A DNA stretch of 64,000 nt from Pseudorhodoferax sp. Leaf267 (GTDB lineage: Bacteria > Pseudomonadota > Gammaproteobacteria > Burkholderiales > Burkholderiaceae_C), in contig NZ_LMMV01000012.1 of NCBI RefSeq assembly GCF_001422405.1, positions 970,830 through 1,034,829 on the forward strand, given 5' to 3'. Shown piece after piece: positions 62,203 through 64,000 of this stretch. How positions within the stretch are numbered: position 1 is the first letter of the stretch; every line of letters begins with the position of its first letter. Below the pieces are notes generated by a model. The model was given only the letters and a program-made list of their open reading frames with translations, ran no database searches and had not been told where the DNA came from. Both the position numbers and the translations under genes were made by a program.

Positions 62203-63228
62203 TCAGCGGATCGGCATCGCGTACATGAGCCCGCCGCGCTGCCACTGTGCGTTGAGCCCGCGCGGCAGGCCCAGTGGCGAATCCGGCCCCATGTTGCGCG
62301 CGAACATCTCGCCGTAGTTGCCCGTGGCGCCGATGGCGCGCACCAGCCACTCGCGGTCCAGGCCCAGCAGCTTGCCGGTGTCCTCGCTGTGGCCCAGCAT
62401 GCGCAGCACCTCGGGGTTGGCATTGCCCTTTTGCTGGCCGACGTTGGCCTGCGTGATGCCGTGCTCCTCGGCCGCGATCAGGCCGTAGACCGTCCACTTC
62501 ACGATGCTGGCCCAGGCGTCGTCGCCGCGCCGCACCATGGGGCCGAGCGGCTCCTTGGAGATCAGCTCGTTCAGGATCACGTGCGCGGCCGGGTCGCTCG
62601 CCGTCATCTTGCGCACCGACGCCAGGCCCGAGGCGTCATTCGACGTGGCGGTGCACTCGCCTGCCATGTAGGCCTTGTGCACGTCCTCGGAGCTCGTGAA
62701 GGTGATGAGCTTCAGATTCAGCCGGTTGGCGCGCGAGAACTCCCGCAGCGTCCTCTCGGTGTCGTTGCCGGCCCGCACGCACACGGTCTGTCCCTGCAGC
62801 TGCCGCGTGCTCTTGATACGGCTCTTGAGCGGCACCATGAAGCCCTGGCCGTCGTAGTAGGTGGGGGTGGTCACCTGCACGCCCATGGCGGCGTCGCGCG
62901 ACATCGTGAACGTGGTGTTGAACGACAGGATGTCGATCTCGCCGGCCTGCAGGCTGGGCAGCCGCCTGGATACGTCCAGCGGCACGTACCGCACCTTGTC
63001 GGCGCTGCCCAGCACGGCGGCCGCGACCGCGCGGCACACGTCCACGTCCATGCCAGCCCACTGGCCGTTGGCATCTGGATGCGAGAAGCCCAGCAGACCG
63101 GTGCTGACGCCGCAGCGCAGCGCACCGGCGGCGCGCACGGCGTCCAGCGTGGGGCCAGCCTGCGCGGTCGCGGGCAGGGCTGCGGCGCAGGCGGCAAGCA
63201 GCGCAGTGCGCAGGATGGCGTGGGCCAT
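62203..63228 (-). CDS. general amino acid ABC transporter substrate-binding protein (AapJ/BztA-like)
   Basis: A 341-residue periplasmic protein; ATG 63228 gives a clear leader AILRTALLAACAAALPATAQA, whereas the longer frame to 63330 does not begin with one. GALRCGVSTGLLGFSHPDAN and GMDVDVCRAVAAAVLGSADK are diagnostic of the AapJ/BztA subgroup; FNTTFTMSRDAAMGVQVTTP and GEMFARNMGPDSPLGL support it. Known members bind glutamate, glutamine, aspartate and other L-amino acids. Its own membrane subunits are not adjacent; it is 81 bp upstream of the GntR gene and could be cotranscribed with that ABC operon as a second binding protein. Confidence 0.92.
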   Translation of the reverse strand: MAHAILRTALLAACAAALPATAQAGPTLDAVRAAGALRCGVSTGLLGFSHPDANGQWAGMDVDVCRAVAAAVLGSADKVRYVPLDVSRRLPSLQAGEIDILSFNTTFTMSRDAAMGVQVTTPTYYDGQGFMVPLKSRIKSTRQLQGQTVCVRAGNDTERTLREFSRANRLNLKLITFTSSEDVHKAYMAGECTATSNDASGLASVRKMTASDPAAHVILNELISKEPLGPMVRRGDDAWASIVKWTVYGLIAAEEHGITQANVGQQKGNANPEVLRMLGHSEDTGKLLGLDREWLVRAIGATGNYGEMFARNMGPDSPLGLPRGLNAQWQRGGLMYAMPIR

Positions 63229-63599
63229 GTCGACGCCCAGGCACAGGAGTGCGCAGGCCGGCGCGCAGGTGGCGCGGTGCAGCCAGCGGTGCATGCCCCG
63301 GGCGTGCAGGGCGGTTCGTCGATCGGACATCCGGTCACCGTGAGGAGGTGGTGCGCGATGCGTCGCGGCGCGGCTTCATCGCACCGGCAGAGCGTAGTGC
63401 AGTCCGCCCCGGTTCCACAAGTACTTCAAGCTGCGCGCACGCCTGGCGTGGCCCGCGCGCCCGCCCCGGCGCGGAACGAGGTGCCGGCGGGGTCGCGCAT
63501 GTCGTACCTTCCGGTTGCACGATGCTGCGGCTATTTCCGCAGCGCAACATGCAGTCATAGAATGCCGCGCACCCGCCGCTTCGAGGATCGCCGCACTCC
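63229..63599. other. 371-bp non-coding gap with a perfect stem-loop
   Basis: No convincing gene. The first 100 bp are the 5' extension of the AapJ-like frame and probably its leader/promoter. At 63524-63543 GCTGCGG-CTATTT-CCGCAGC forms a perfect 7-bp stem with a 6-base loop, flanked by TTGC (63515-63518) and GCAA (63544-63547) that can add to the stem. It lies 57 bp before the next ATG and could be a 5' UTR hairpin or an operator. No U-tract follows, so it is not an obvious terminator. Confidence 0.45.
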
Positions 63600-64000
63600 A
63601 TGGACGCCGACGAACGCTCTGTCAGTCCCTTCAAGCCCGCTCCGGCCTGGCTGGCCTACGCCGTCGGCCCGGTGCTGATCATCGTGCTGGTGTCCCTGCT
63701 CGCCGGCATGGCGATCTGGACCGAGCAGATGCGCTACCGCGAGCGCGCCACCGCCAGCACGCAGACCATGGCGCGCCTGACGGAGACGCAACTGTCCGAC
63801 ACTTTCGACAAGATCGACATCTATCTGCAGCTCGTCGCGTTGCAATACCGCGACGGCCTGACGCTCGACACCGGCGGTGCGGCGCCGTCTGTCGTGCAGC
63901 GCTTACCGCTCATCGATTTGGACAGTGTGAAGGTGGCCGACGCTGCGGGCCTGGTCCGCGCGCGCCCGGTGCCGTCGCGTAGCCGGCCGCAGAGCGTGGC
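63600..64000 (+). CDS. membrane sensor protein, N-terminal part (cut by the window end)
   Basis: ATG 63600 opens a frame that stays open to the end (133 codons). It has a short cytoplasmic start, one strong transmembrane helix at about residues 19-39 (AYAVGPVLIIVLVSLLAGMA), and then an extracytoplasmic helical start (EQMRYRERATASTQTMARLT, LSDTFDKIDIYLQLVALQYR). This matches the beginning of a Cache/PDC sensor as in diguanylate cyclases and histidine kinases. The output domain lies beyond the window, so the class cannot be given. Confidence 0.75.
   Translation, partial: MDADERSVSPFKPAPAWLAYAVGPVLIIVLVSLLAGMAIWTEQMRYRERATASTQTMARLTETQLSDTFDKIDIYLQLVALQYRDGLTLDTGGAAPSVVQRLPLIDLDSVKVADAAGLVRARPVPSRSRPQSV

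Overview
The window reads as a chromosomal segment of a high-GC betaproteobacterium, most likely in the family Comamonadaceae (a Variovorax/Acidovorax/Hydrogenophaga-type organism). The genus is inferred from gene content only. Supporting signs are a Bug-type tripartite-tricarboxylate binding protein, the cysI-DUF934-cysH-cysD-cysN order, the tandem Hsp70/DUF2760 genes and very dense coding with overlapping start/stop codons. I see no rRNA, tRNA, CRISPR array, transposase or prophage. Seventy-two entries cover the window; the only gene-free stretch above 300 bp is 63229-63599.

Layout. 1-3606 (minus): two Hsp70 homologues and a DUF2760 protein, with a REP-like inverted pair between the two chaperone genes. 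3775-9650: a small helical protein, a membrane histidine kinase that seems to have lost receiver/HPt modules, a VapBC-type toxin-antitoxin pair with its own AT-rich promoter, a lipoprotein serine hydrolase, and an SDR with a divergent LysR regulator. 10690-15237 (minus): ferredoxin FdxA, an FNR-like flavoprotein, a Cfa-like SAM methyltransferase, DUF2878, DUF1295 and DUF6134, which looks like a lipid-modification module. 15347-20566 (minus): assimilatory sulfate reduction (cysI, DUF934, cysH, cysD, cysN). 20774-24690: cobT, a PAS-GAF-GGDEF-EAL protein, and nth on the opposite strand.

24787-33072: a Bug binding protein, a gamma-glutamyltransferase-like enzyme, a PLP aminotransferase translationally coupled to a SUI1/YciH factor, a GST, an exported hypothetical, a ProQ/FinO RNA chaperone, a luciferase-like monooxygenase and a type II haloacid dehalogenase. 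33369-39280: a complete RND efflux operon. 39347-43336: an HCCA-isomerase-like protein, a YgiN-type monooxygenase, a ketopantoate-reductase-like gene with a TTG start, 3-hydroxybutyrate dehydrogenase and a patatin phospholipase.

43470-50292 is the most unusual block. It holds an FKBP isomerase and a small AdoMet decarboxylase on plus, facing a minus-strand operon. That operon encodes an SPFH-SHOCT protein (broken by one missing base), a double zinc-ribbon DUF4178 membrane protein, DUF350, a membrane-embedded spermidine-synthase-like enzyme and a Tat/lipoprotein FAD amine-oxidase-like protein. Together they look like a membrane-associated polyamine stress module.

50347-64000: an IclR regulator divergent from an orphan TRAP binding protein; a coupled binding protein-deaminase-2OG oxygenase operon; a GAF-EAL phosphodiesterase; a GntR-controlled polar amino acid ABC operon ending in a LysR gene; a second (AapJ-like) amino acid binding protein; and the start of a membrane sensor cut by the window end.
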